Part shown: positions 14,701 through 22,355 of the stretch, one piece after another
How the letters are laid out: each line of letters begins with the position of its first letter
Numbering within the stretch: the stretch's first letter is position 1
From: an uncultured Chthonomonadaceae bacterium
GTDB taxonomy: Bacteria; Armatimonadota; Fimbriimonadia; Fimbriimonadales; Fimbriimonadaceae
Direction of reading: 5' to 3'
Length of the DNA stretch: 22,439 nt
Assembly: GCA_946479035.1 (NCBI GenBank)
Contig: CAMLDW010000034.1
Coordinates: forward strand, 1 to 22,439
Made by a program: the position numbers and the translations under genes
The notes under the pieces: generated by a model
What the model saw: the letters and a program-made list of their open reading frames with translations, nothing else
Told to the model about the DNA's origin: nothing
Database searches by the model: none

Positions 14701-15420
14701 ATGTCGGAAGTCGACCGCTCATCGAACATCCGGGAGATCCGGGCTCAGCGCGCCATCCTGGCGCTGGTTCCGGGCGGTCTCGGTCTTGCGTTCGCGTTCC
14801 TGTTGTTCTTCTACGCGTCGGGATGGACCGAAGGCTTGCGCTGGGTCATGCTCATCCTCAGCGTAGCAGCGATCGTGTACGGTCTCTGGCAGCTCACTGA
14901 ATTGCGCAAGATCACGAGCTACACGATCGTGTGCCCGTTCTGCCAGGGAAAAAACGTCTTTACCGACGAGCCGATGTCCGACGTGCGATGCGACCACTGC
15001 AACCGCGACATCCCGATCGTCAACGGCACGCAGCTCAAGGTCTTCCAGGTGCGCTGCGGCTACTGTAACGCTCTCAACTGGTACAGCGGAAAGAGCACGG
15101 GGCTGATCTGTGAGCAGTGCGACCGCGAGATCCCCATCGCCACCGACGACGAGAACGCTCCTTCCAAGGCGTTCCACGCATTTGCGCGCCACGACGACGA
15201 CGCGCCGTACAACCTCGTGCTCCTCGATCCGGGGCCCAAGCACGAGGAAATGATCCCGGTGCTACAAAAGATGCTCGCGCTCAACCGGAACCAGGTCAAG
15301 GACCTGATGGACGACGTTCCGATGGTGCTGCTGCAGGGCGTGCCCAAGAAGAAGGCCGAGCTGATGGCGGCGCAGATCCAGGCCCACGGCGGGCGCGCGG
15401 ACTCGACCCCGACTCCCTGA
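14701..15420 (+). CDS. Two-helix membrane protein with paired zinc ribbons and an L7/L12 C-terminal-like domain
   Basis: This 239-residue protein has three parts. Residues ~19-66 contain two membrane helices (LALVPGGLGLAFAFLLFFYA and WVMLILSVAAIVYGLWQL). Residues 78-140 hold two repeated four-Cys ribbons: CPFC/CDHC (78, 81, 97, 100) followed by NRDIPI, and CGYC/CEQC (119, 122, 137, 140) followed by DREIPI, which look like an internal duplication. Residues ~170-234 (NLVLLDPGPKHEEMIPVL, NRNQVKDLMDDVPMVLLQGV, KKKAELMAAQIQAHGGRAD) match the pattern of the ribosomal L7/L12 C-terminal domain, which in the ribosome recruits translation factors. No known protein with this combination comes to mind. 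Its role is unknown; binding of a translation or protein-quality factor at the membrane is a guess. It appears to be a single gene with its own promoter. Confidence 0.85.
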   Translation: MSEVDRSSNIREIRAQRAILALVPGGLGLAFAFLLFFYASGWTEGLRWVMLILSVAAIVYGLWQLTELRKITSYTIVCPFCQGKNVFTDEPMSDVRCDHCNRDIPIVNGTQLKVFQVRCGYCNALNWYSGKSTGLICEQCDREIPIATDDENAPSKAFHAFARHDDDAPYNLVLLDPGPKHEEMIPVLQKMLALNRNQVKDLMDDVPMVLLQGVPKKKAELMAAQIQAHGGRADSTPTP

Positions 15421-15461
15421 ACCCGGGCCTACTCAGAGGCACCTTCAAAAGAGCCCTGAGG

Positions 15462-15467
15462 TATCTT
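15462..15467 (+). promoter_or_regulatory. Weak -10 candidate of the pyrophosphatase gene
   Basis: TATCTT lies 68 bases before ATG 15536 in a 115-base gap. It is flanked by AGGCACCT (15437-15444) and AGGTGCCT (15484-15491), exact inverted copies 39 bases apart. No other signal is seen in the gap. Confidence 0.25.
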
Positions 15468-15535
15468 AGCTGGGAACTCGGCCAGGTGCCTGGCGAGGCG
15501 GCGGTGCGCACGCGCGGCCGGGGGTTCAGTTTCAT

Positions 15536-18500
15536 ATGTCACAAGCACGGACGTTTTCTGACACCGCGTCCCGGTTCCCGGGACGCGTATTCATGCTGAT
15601 GGCCCTCACGTTGGCCGCGATACTGGCCCCGGCCACGTCGTTGGCCGCAGGCGAGGCGGTCGCTCTCAAGTTCAGCGGCTCCGACATGGTCTACCTGTGG
15701 ATCTCGCTCGGTTTCGGCGCGCTCGCGCTGGTCACCGGTTTCGCCCTTCGCGGCGGAGTCCTCAGCCAGTCCAAGGGGAGCGAGAAGATGCAGGAGGTCG
15801 GCTCGGCGATCAAGTCGGGGGCCCTGGCGTACCTGCGGCAGCAGGTGCAGACCATGGCGATATTCGTCGTGCTGCTCGCCGGCGGCCTTTTCTGGATGTA
15901 CTCCGGCAGCTACGGCGGCTGGCTTGCTTTCTACGTCGCACTCAGCTTCGTCGGCGGCGTTTCTGCGTCCTACATCGCTGGCTACGTCGGCATGCTTATG
16001 GCAGTCGAGAGCAACGTCCGCACAGCCAACGCCGCGCTCACCAGCTACAAGAAGGCTCTCGAGACGGCGTTCCGCTCTGGTGCGGTCGCTGGGCTGATCA
16101 CCGTCGGCATGGGCCTCATCGGCGCAACGATCATTTTCCTACTTGCCAAGGGCGACGCGATGAAGCTTCTGATCGGCTTCGGGTTCGGCGGTTCTCTCGC
16201 CGCGCTCTTCATGCGCGTCGGAGGCGGGATCTTCACCAAGGCCGCGGACGTCGGTGCGGACCTGGTCGGCAAGGTCGAGGCGGGAATCCCTGAGGACGAC
16301 GCGCGCAACCCGGCGACCATAGCAGACAACGTCGGCGACAACGTAGGCGACTGTGCGGGAATGGCCGCAGACATCTTTGAGTCGTACGAGGTAACGCTCG
16401 TCGCCGCCATCGTGCTCGGTGCAGCGACGGCCGCGATCTTTGAGCCATCGACTTGGATGCGCCTCATCCTCTTTGCGCTCATGGCGCGCGGCGTGGGCAT
16501 CGCCGCCTCGATCATCGGCATCCTGATGGTCAAGGGGAGCGACGACGTGGACGCCGACCCGCTGAAGGCGATCAGGAGAGGATTCTGGGGCTCGGCGCTT
16601 ATCGCCGCCGCCCTCAGCTTCTTGCTGGCGTTCCTAATGATGGGCGGCCTCCGACCGGCTGACAAGGTGTTCACTCGCGACTTCATGTCGCAGGCGCAGA
16701 TCCAGTACAACCAGGTTAGGACGATCTTCGACGAGCGCGACAAGCTCGCCCAGATCGGCCACAAGGAGGCATGGGAGGTCTCTGCAAGCGACGTCGCCTC
16801 GAAGATCGACGCTGAAAAGCTCGGCTTGGCCAAGGACACGCTCGAGGGAACCGTCCAGCAGGTGCTGCGACAGGACATAACTCAAGTAAACGTGCCGCCG
16901 AAGAAGGAGGGCTTCAGCAAGGTCGATTTCAAAGACCCGACCAACCCCGTACTCAACTACGCGGCGCTGAAGCGGCCGAGCCCGACGACGCCGCAGACGG
17001 ACTTCGACACTTTCAAGGCGCGCTACGAGGGCTCGAAGTGGTTCGCTTACCTTCTTCACGTCAGGTCGTACTCGCAGCCACAGAACGGCCCTGACGGCAA
17101 GCCGCTGCCCAACCAGCCGCCACCGACGGTGACGCAAGAACAGGACGTGCTCATCGGCCCGATCGAAGAGTCCGACAAGCAACTGATCGAGAACTTCAAC
17201 CAAGCTGGGGCGCTCGAGCTGGAGTTCAAGAGCAGCATCCCGCTCGACTTCTATTCCAACTCGGACGGCGATATCGTCCTCGCCGCGCTTGCGAGCAAGG
17301 ACTTCAACCTTTCGCGGCTGGTCTCGCCTGCGCAGTTCGGTGCGCAGCAGCCGTACTACCTCAAGCAGAGCGTCGACACGGTCAAGAAGGCGTTCCAGGC
17401 CCAACAGCTCAATACGCAGGCGCCAACGCCGGCCCCGATCGTCGCTGAGGTCCTCTCGTTCAACGGGACGGGCGCGGAGTGGTGGCGGTTCGCGCTCTGC
17501 ATCGCGTTCGGCATCTTCATGGCGTTCGTGTTCGAGCTTCTGACCGACCACTACGTGTCGCTTCGCGGCAAGCCGGTGCGGGAAGTCGCGGACGTCGCGA
17601 CCGCAGGGCCGGCGCCGATGATCATCACCGGCTTCGCACTGGGACTGGAATCGTCGGTCTTCAGCGTGATTGCGATCGTCGTCTCGCTTATAGCACCGAT
17701 TCTCATATTCAGTCCGGCGGTCTACGGCGGATACCTCTTGAGCTTCTACGGCATCGCGCTCGTCGGGCTCGGCCTTCTGACGACGACCGGCTTCATCCTT
17801 GCGATGGACACGTTCGGCCCGATCAGCGACAACGCTCAGGGCGTGTTCGAGATGTCCGGCGCAGGCAAGGAGAACAAGGAAGCGAGCAAGGCGGTGCAGC
17901 GGCTTGACGCTGCGGGCAACACGACTAAGGCGCTCACGAAGGGCTTTGCGATCGCCACTGCGGTCGTCGCTGCCGTCGCGCTGTTCCACGCGTACATCCA
18001 AGAAGGGCACCTGTCGACGGTCGGCATGAGGCTAGAGATCCCCGAGATCTTCCTCGGACTGCTGATCGGCGGCGCCGCGCCCTTCCTCTTCTCTGCGTTC
18101 GCGATCAACGCCGTCGGTCGCGCGGCCTTCGACCTCATCAACGAGGTGCGCAGGCAGTTCAAGGCGGACCCGGGCATCATGGCCGGCACCAGCAAACCGG
18201 ACTACGCGCGATGCGTCGCGATCTCGACCGCTGCCGCGCAGAAAGAGCTGCTCGGCCCCGGCATCCTCGCGATCGGCTTCCCTGTGCTCGTCGCGTTCGG
18301 GTTTGCGATCGGCAAGCAGACGACCACGATCAACGGCCACGAGTACAGCCTGACCGGCGCGCAGGCGCTCGGTGGGTTCCTCGCAGGCGCGATCCTTTCG
18401 GGCCAGCTCATGGCAGTCATGCTCGCCAACTCGGGCGGCATCTGGGACAACGCCAAGAAGCTGATCGAGGACGGGCTGCACGGCGGCAAGGGCACCGAGG

Positions 18501-18754
18501 CGCACAAGGCGGGCATCGTGTGCGACACGGTCGGCGACCCGTTCAAGGACACGGCCGGGCCAGCGCTGAACCCGCTCATCAAGGTCATGAACCTCGTGGC
18601 GCTGCTGCTCGTGCCGGTCGTCATCACGCCGCGGAGCGACGCGACTCTCATCGTCATCACGGTCCTCGCCGCGCTGGCGATCGCCGTCGCGATCTGGTGG
18701 TCGAAGAGGTCCGGAATGGGCACGGCGATGCAGTCTATGGGCGCCTCCAAGTAG
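15536..18754 (+). CDS. hppA: Membrane-bound proton-translocating pyrophosphatase, K+-independent type, with a large insertion
   Basis: This enzyme couples hydrolysis of pyrophosphate to H+ transport across the membrane. Catalytic motifs are intact: DVGADLVGKVE (Asp238, Asp242, Lys246), EDDARNPATIADNVGDNVGD (Asp264, 268, 272), LTDHYVS, GPISDNAQGVFEMSG and, near the C-terminus, NSGGIWDNAKKLIE, HKAGIVCDTVGDPFKDT. GNTTKALTKG has Lys798 and Thr801 at the positions that mark K+-independent enzymes; K+-dependent ones have Ala there. Typical members have 650-800 residues. This one has 1072, because residues ~376-646 (between the GGLRPADK helix end and EWWRFALCIAFG) are a hydrophilic insertion. The start is ATG 15536; ATG 15593 (MLMALTLAAILAPA) is an alternative that begins directly with a hydrophobic segment. 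Gene stands alone and ends at a strong terminator. Confidence 0.93.
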   Translation: MSQARTFSDTASRFPGRVFMLMALTLAAILAPATSLAAGEAVALKFSGSDMVYLWISLGFGALALVTGFALRGGVLSQSKGSEKMQEVGSAIKSGALAYLRQQVQTMAIFVVLLAGGLFWMYSGSYGGWLAFYVALSFVGGVSASYIAGYVGMLMAVESNVRTANAALTSYKKALETAFRSGAVAGLITVGMGLIGATIIFLLAKGDAMKLLIGFGFGGSLAALFMRVGGGIFTKAADVGADLVGKVEAGIPEDDARNPATIADNVGDNVGDCAGMAADIFESYEVTLVAAIVLGAATAAIFEPSTWMRLILFALMARGVGIAASIIGILMVKGSDDVDADPLKAIRRGFWGSALIAAALSFLLAFLMMGGLRPADKVFTRDFMSQAQIQYNQVRTIFDERDKLAQIGHKEAWEVSASDVASKIDAEKLGLAKDTLEGTVQQVLRQDITQVNVPPKKEGFSKVDFKDPTNPVLNYAALKRPSPTTPQTDFDTFKARYEGSKWFAYLLHVRSYSQPQNGPDGKPLPNQPPPTVTQEQDVLIGPIEESDKQLIENFNQAGALELEFKSSIPLDFYSNSDGDIVLAALASKDFNLSRLVSPAQFGAQQPYYLKQSVDTVKKAFQAQQLNTQAPTPAPIVAEVLSFNGTGAEWWRFALCIAFGIFMAFVFELLTDHYVSLRGKPVREVADVATAGPAPMIITGFALGLESSVFSVIAIVVSLIAPILIFSPAVYGGYLLSFYGIALVGLGLLTTTGFILAMDTFGPISDNAQGVFEMSGAGKENKEASKAVQRLDAAGNTTKALTKGFAIATAVVAAVALFHAYIQEGHLSTVGMRLEIPEIFLGLLIGGAAPFLFSAFAINAVGRAAFDLINEVRRQFKADPGIMAGTSKPDYARCVAISTAAAQKELLGPGILAIGFPVLVAFGFAIGKQTTTINGHEYSLTGAQALGGFLAGAILSGQLMAVMLANSGGIWDNAKKLIEDGLHGGKGTEAHKAGIVCDTVGDPFKDTAGPALNPLIKVMNLVALLLVPVVITPRSDATLIVITVLAALAIAVAIWWSKRSGMGTAMQSMGASK

Positions 18755-18776
18755 TCCTACGGATGGTCGAGAAGGG

Positions 18777-18804
18777 CCGGGGGCGTCTGCCCCCGGTCTT
18801 TTTT
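18777..18804 (+). terminator. Rho-independent terminator of hppA
   Basis: CCGGGGGC (18777-18784) and GCCCCCGG (18789-18796) form a perfect 8-bp GC stem with loop GTCT, followed by TCTTTTTT ending at 18804. It begins 23 bases after the hppA stop and lies just before the -10 box of the next gene. Confidence 0.92.
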
Positions 18805-18817
18805 GCGCCTGGTCTGA

Positions 18818-18823
18818 TACAAT
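18818..18823 (+). promoter_or_regulatory. Candidate -10 box for a leaderless transcript of the BON-like gene
   Basis: TACAAT ends six bases before GTG 18830, so the expected transcription start coincides with the start codon. No ribosome-binding site precedes the GTG. It directly follows the hppA terminator, which supports an independent promoter. Confidence 0.5.
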
Positions 18824-18829
18824 GCTCGT

Positions 18830-19072
18830 GTGGCGACCGTCGACGACATCCGAAACCGAAAGCGCATCCGAAGCGAGTTCACCAAGCGCCTGATGGACAT
18901 CACGGCGATGGACCTGCAGGTCCTGCACGGCGTCGTCTATCTTAGGGGGATCGTCCGACCGGTCAAAGGCGGCGTTGCGGACCTTAAGTCCGAGGTCGCG
19001 CTCATCGCACAGATCATCAAGCAGGCCGGTCTCGCAAAGGACGTGATCATCGACTGTCAGTTCCGATCTTAA
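18830..19072 (+). CDS. Small BON-like domain protein
   Basis: This 80-residue protein has no signal peptide. An Arg/Lys-rich helix (DIRNRKRIRSEFTKRLM) precedes LQVLHGVVYLRGIVRPV, a beta-hairpin pattern like the xVxxGxVxLxGxV of BON domains, then a helix (LKSEVALIAQIIKQAG) and a closing strand (KDVIIDCQFRS). BON domains bind phospholipid or surfaces in exported proteins; a cytoplasmic one alone is unusual and function is unknown. GTG 18830 is chosen because it follows the -10 box directly and gives the whole fold. The gene overlaps the end of folC (convergent) by 26 bases. The proper independent promoter and conserved-looking fold argue that it is real. Confidence 0.72.
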   Translation: MATVDDIRNRKRIRSEFTKRLMDITAMDLQVLHGVVYLRGIVRPVKGGVADLKSEVALIAQIIKQAGLAKDVIIDCQFRS

Positions 19073-20378
19073 CAAGTCCCCCGACTTCGCCCACGAGATA
19101 GAACGAACCCGCGACCAGCACGGTGTCTCCCTTGCTCGTCGCAGAGACGCACGCTTCTAGCGCGCCCTTCACGTCGTTGAACGTCTCGGCCCCTTCTAGC
19201 GCGGTTCCCGCCTCGCGCACGACCGTATCTGGATCCATCGCGCGGTGAAAGCGGATCTTCGCGACGTACGCCTTTCCGATCACTGCCTTTAGCGCGCGAT
19301 AGAACGGCGCGACCTCGTGCCCTTCGATCCTCCCCGTCAGCAACGCGACCTTCCCTTCGATCCCAGCCTCGCGCATCGTCGCCACTAGGTTTTCCGCCGC
19401 CTGTGCGTTGTGCGCGCCGTCCAAGATGAAACTGCGGCACTTGTAAGCGACGCGCTCGAACCTGCCAGGCAACCGAGCCTTCTCCGCCCCCGCCGCGAGC
19501 TTCTTCTCGTCGCGCACGGCCCCCACAGCGTCCATCGCTGCGACCGCGAGCGCCAGATCGTGGCCCTGCATGTGCCCGAAGATCCCTGGCGACAGGCCGC
19601 GGTGCTCGCCTAGGGGCGTCCGCACTGTGCCGTCCCGCCAAGAGACCTCGCGCCCATACCGCCACATCGCGGAGCCGTTCTCGGCAGCGACTTGTGCGAT
19701 CTGGACAAGCGCCTCTTCCGCCATCTCCCCTACGATCACCGGACGGCTCGGCTTGATGATCCCCGCCTTTTCCCTTGCGATCAGCTCGAGCGTGTCCCCG
19801 AGGATCGCCGTGTGGTCGAGACCGATCGAGACGATCACCGAGCACGCAGGATCCACGACGTTGGTCGCGTCGAGCCTGCCGCCCAGCCCGACCTCCAGCG
19901 CCACCCAGTCCGCGCGCTGTTCGGCCCAAAAGAGGAAGCCCATCGCGGTCTTCATCTCGAACTCCGTCGGTCCGCCCAGTTCCGTCCCTTCCAGAGTCGC
20001 ACCGACTTCCAGCAGTCGCGACGCAAGACGCGCGAAGTCTTCTTTCGGGATCAACGACCGGCCGATCTGCACCCTTTCGCGCACGTCGTAGACGAAAGGC
20101 GAATAGGTCGCGCCCACGACGAGCCCTTGTTCGAACAGCATGCTCTGCAAGTAGGCGCAGACGCTCCCCTTCCCGTTCGTGCCCGCCACGTGAATGAACT
20201 GCGGCCCGCCGGGCGCGCCGAGCTTGTCCGAGACGCCGAGCCGACGCAGGAACTCCTGCATCCGGTCGAGCCCGAGCCGCCAACCGCGCGTCTGGTAGTC
20301 GCCCAGACGCGCGACTGCCTCTTTAAACGAGAGCTTGGACAAGTCCGGACTCTTTGATCCGTCGCGCCGCCTCGGCAT
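19047..20378 (-). CDS. folC: Bifunctional folylpolyglutamate synthase / dihydrofolate synthase
   Basis: This cytoplasmic Mur-ligase-type enzyme adds glutamate to dihydropteroate and to folates using ATP. The 443-residue protein shows the P-loop HVAGTNGKGSV (Lys70), VGATYSPFVYDVRERVQIG, ALEVGLGGRLDATNVV, SIGLDHTAILGDTLELIAREKAGIIKP, LPGRFERV and FILDGAHNAQAAENL, all in the order of FolC. ATG 20378 follows AAGGCGGG by about eight bases but makes the gene overlap the dapL end by 56 bases; TTG 20342 (LSKLSFKEAV) would reduce this to 20. The gene is transcribed with dapL upstream and converges on the small BON-like gene, with 26 bases shared. Confidence 0.94.
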   Translation of the reverse strand: MPRRRDGSKSPDLSKLSFKEAVARLGDYQTRGWRLGLDRMQEFLRRLGVSDKLGAPGGPQFIHVAGTNGKGSVCAYLQSMLFEQGLVVGATYSPFVYDVRERVQIGRSLIPKEDFARLASRLLEVGATLEGTELGGPTEFEMKTAMGFLFWAEQRADWVALEVGLGGRLDATNVVDPACSVIVSIGLDHTAILGDTLELIAREKAGIIKPSRPVIVGEMAEEALVQIAQVAAENGSAMWRYGREVSWRDGTVRTPLGEHRGLSPGIFGHMQGHDLALAVAAMDAVGAVRDEKKLAAGAEKARLPGRFERVAYKCRSFILDGAHNAQAAENLVATMREAGIEGKVALLTGRIEGHEVAPFYRALKAVIGKAYVAKIRFHRAMDPDTVVREAGTALEGAETFNDVKGALEACVSATSKGDTVLVAGSFYLVGEVGGLVKIGTDSR

Positions 20379-21513
20379 AGCGCTCGCCCGCCTTGTCGCC
20401 CAGCAGAGTGAGCGACATTCTCACGTACCCCTCGCCCTCGCTCCCCGCGCCGTTGCCCGGCACCGTGACGATGCCGGCCTTCTCGATCAGCGCGGCACAG
20501 AACTCTTGGCTCGACATGTCGGGGCGCGGCACTCGCGCCCACACGAAGAGCGTCGCCTTCGGCTTGGGCACGTCCCAGCCGATCTCGCGCAGCCCGTCGC
20601 ACAGGTAGTCGCGCCGCTTCTGGTAGATCGCGATAGTGGAGGAGTTGTCGACCGACCGCAGCGCCACCGCGCCCGCCTCTGAGACCGCCGCGAACTGCTT
20701 GCTGTCGATGTTGCTCTTCATGCGCTGGAGCGCGGCCACCGCGTCCGGGTTGCCGATAGCGAAGCCGAGCCGCCAGCCGGTCATGTTGAACGTCTTGCTC
20801 AGCGAGTGGAGCTCCACCGCCACGTCCTTCCCTCCCGGCACCTGCAGCGCCGTCGGGTGCTTGAAGCCATCGTACGTCACGGTGGCGTACGCCATGTCGT
20901 TCACGAGCAGGATGTCATGGTCTCGGCAAAAGCGCACGGCGTCCGCATAGAACTCTCTCGTCGCTACGCCCGCCGTCGGGTTGTGCGGGTAGCAGACGTA
21001 AAAGAGCTTGGCGCGCCGCGCAATGTCGCTGGGGATGTCTTCCAAGACAGGAAGGAAACCGTTCGACTCGCGAAGCGGCGTCGCGTGGACGTCGCCGCCC
21101 GCCATCATCGCGTTGACGGGGTACACGGTGTAGCCGGGGTTCGGCACGATGCACACGTCGCCCGCGTCGATGTACGACCAAGCCAGGTGCGCGAGCCCTT
21201 CTTTACTGCCGATCACTTGGCAGAGGTCGTTCAGGGGGTCGGTCTGCACGCCGAAGGTACGCGCATACCAGTCGGTCGCCGCCTCCAGGAACGGCACCCA
21301 CCCGCGGGCGCTCTCGTCGTAGCGGTGCGTCCTCGGGTCGTTCGCGGCTCTGCACAGCGCTTCGACGATCGGCTGCGGCGTGGGGATGTCGGGGTCGCCG
21401 ATCCCGAGGTCGATCACGTCGATCCCCCGCGCGATCGCCTCCCTCTTAGCGCGCGCGACTTCGGCGAACAAATACGGCGGGACGGCGTCGAACCTCTTTG
21501 ACGGCCTCGGCAT
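20323..21513 (-). CDS. dapL: LL-diaminopimelate aminotransferase-type class I/II aminotransferase
   Basis: This is a PLP enzyme of fold type I, 396 residues. The N-terminus PPYLFAEVARAKREAIARGIDVIDLGIGDPDIPTP is the pattern of bacterial DapL, which makes LL-diaminopimelate from tetrahydrodipicolinate and glutamate in one step of lysine and peptidoglycan synthesis. PLP contacts seen are PHNPT (Asn178), VNDMAY (Asp206, Tyr209), SLSKTFNMTGWRLG (Schiff-base Lys240) and the substrate-carboxylate Arg in the C-terminal YVRMSL. Related aspartate/alanine aminotransferases have similar motifs, so substrate is probable, not certain. The start ATG 21513 has no ribosome site; a TACAAT -10 box ends nine bases before it. 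It is the first gene of a two-gene unit with folC. Confidence 0.88.
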   Translation of the reverse strand: MPRPSKRFDAVPPYLFAEVARAKREAIARGIDVIDLGIGDPDIPTPQPIVEALCRAANDPRTHRYDESARGWVPFLEAATDWYARTFGVQTDPLNDLCQVIGSKEGLAHLAWSYIDAGDVCIVPNPGYTVYPVNAMMAGGDVHATPLRESNGFLPVLEDIPSDIARRAKLFYVCYPHNPTAGVATREFYADAVRFCRDHDILLVNDMAYATVTYDGFKHPTALQVPGGKDVAVELHSLSKTFNMTGWRLGFAIGNPDAVAALQRMKSNIDSKQFAAVSEAGAVALRSVDNSSTIAIYQKRRDYLCDGLREIGWDVPKPKATLFVWARVPRPDMSSQEFCAALIEKAGIVTVPGNGAGSEGEGYVRMSLTLLGDKAGERYAEAARRIKESGLVQALV

Positions 21514-21522
21514 ACGCCCGCG

Positions 21523-21528
21523 ATTGTA
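21523..21528 (-). promoter_or_regulatory. Candidate -10 box for a near-leaderless dapL-folC transcript
   Basis: TACAAT on the minus strand (21528 to 21523) is nine bases before the dapL ATG at 21513. The implied leader is two or three bases, and no Shine-Dalgarno sequence fits in that space. Confidence 0.5.
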
Positions 21529-21583
21529 CCGACGCGCAGCTGTTTGCCCGGGCCGGTCAGACCGTGAAACCGAGGAACCTCCG

Positions 21584-22339
21584 ATGAAGCCTGACCAATC
21601 GCTGCTCGTCCTCTCCGCGCTCCTTGTCGTGGTGGCTGGGTGCCTCGACGAAGGCTCCCAACAATCGCCGGCAGCCGCAAGTGCCGAACCGCTGCCGCAG
21701 AGCGGTCAGCTCGCGAACTCGAGCACCAAGACCGCCTACTCAGGTTTCTTCGACCAGTGGGAGAGGTTTCAGCGCGCCACCCTGCTCGCAAACGCCCAGA
21801 GACTTGAGCAAACCTATCTGAGCCGCAAGAAGGATTCCGCCATTGACACGCGAACCGGAAAGCCGCGAACAGCGACCCCGATGTCCGTCCTATTGAGTCC
21901 GATCTCTAAGCTGCCAACATCACCGGCGATCAATACGTTCGAACCCCACGTGAACAATCCGAACAGCGCATCGATCGGAGACCTCTCTCTCGACCGTGCT
22001 CAGCTCCGCGTCAGAGTCGAGGACGAAAAGATCCAAGCGAGATGGGTCTTCTTTACACCGACATTGAGCGGCAGGCCGGGGCCAGTAAGCCGCTTCACCG
22101 ATGCCGTCGGGGGTGCCCGCTCATTTCTAGCCCTTGGCTCAGAAATCAACTCCGCGGTCACCGGGTCCCTCAAAGAGGGCGGCACACGAAAGTCGGGAAA
22201 GTCCGGAGCATGGACTTTCGAAGTGCGCCCACTTGAGTTCTTTTCGCCGACGTGCATCACATGCCACGAGGATAAGAAGGTCGGCGACCTAGCAGGAGTG
22301 ATGGTCTATATGGCTGCGCCGCGACAAGACGGCCGGTAG
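21584..22339 (+). CDS. Lipoprotein with a single C-terminal CxxCH haem-c motif
   Basis: This 251-residue protein starts at ATG 21584, seven bases after GAGGA. The signal LLVLSALLVVVAGC has a good lipobox (Cys20). A Ser/Ala/Gln-rich linker follows. The middle has no recognised domain (FFDQWERFQRATLLANAQRLEQTYL is helical; LRVRVEDEKIQARWVFFTPT looks like strands). Near the end, TCITCHEDKKVGDLAGVMVYM carries CxxCH (Cys224, Cys227, His228) for covalent haem, with Met240 or Met243 as possible axial ligand. This suggests a membrane-anchored mono-haem cytochrome outside the cytoplasm. The haem site sits at the extreme C-terminus, not in a normal cytochrome c fold. No neighbouring respiratory genes are present. 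Haem attachment is inferred from one short motif. Confidence 0.78.
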   Translation: MKPDQSLLVLSALLVVVAGCLDEGSQQSPAAASAEPLPQSGQLANSSTKTAYSGFFDQWERFQRATLLANAQRLEQTYLSRKKDSAIDTRTGKPRTATPMSVLLSPISKLPTSPAINTFEPHVNNPNSASIGDLSLDRAQLRVRVEDEKIQARWVFFTPTLSGRPGPVSRFTDAVGGARSFLALGSEINSAVTGSLKEGGTRKSGKSGAWTFEVRPLEFFSPTCITCHEDKKVGDLAGVMVYMAAPRQDGR

Positions 22340-22355
22340 TTCGGCGGTCCAGTCG

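Noticed and set aside
16634..18010. Minus-strand open frame of 458 codons opposite hppA
   Set aside because: Arg/Leu/Asp-rich composition, no motifs, and fully covered by the well-supported hppA coding sequence.
18032..19075. Minus-strand open frame of 347 codons spanning the end of hppA and the BON-like gene
   Set aside because: It would read through a strong terminator and two supported genes, and its composition is that of an antisense shadow.
19069..20283. Second minus-strand frame within folC (404 codons)
   Set aside because: Arg/Gly-rich frame-shifted reading of folC; the folC frame has all catalytic motifs.
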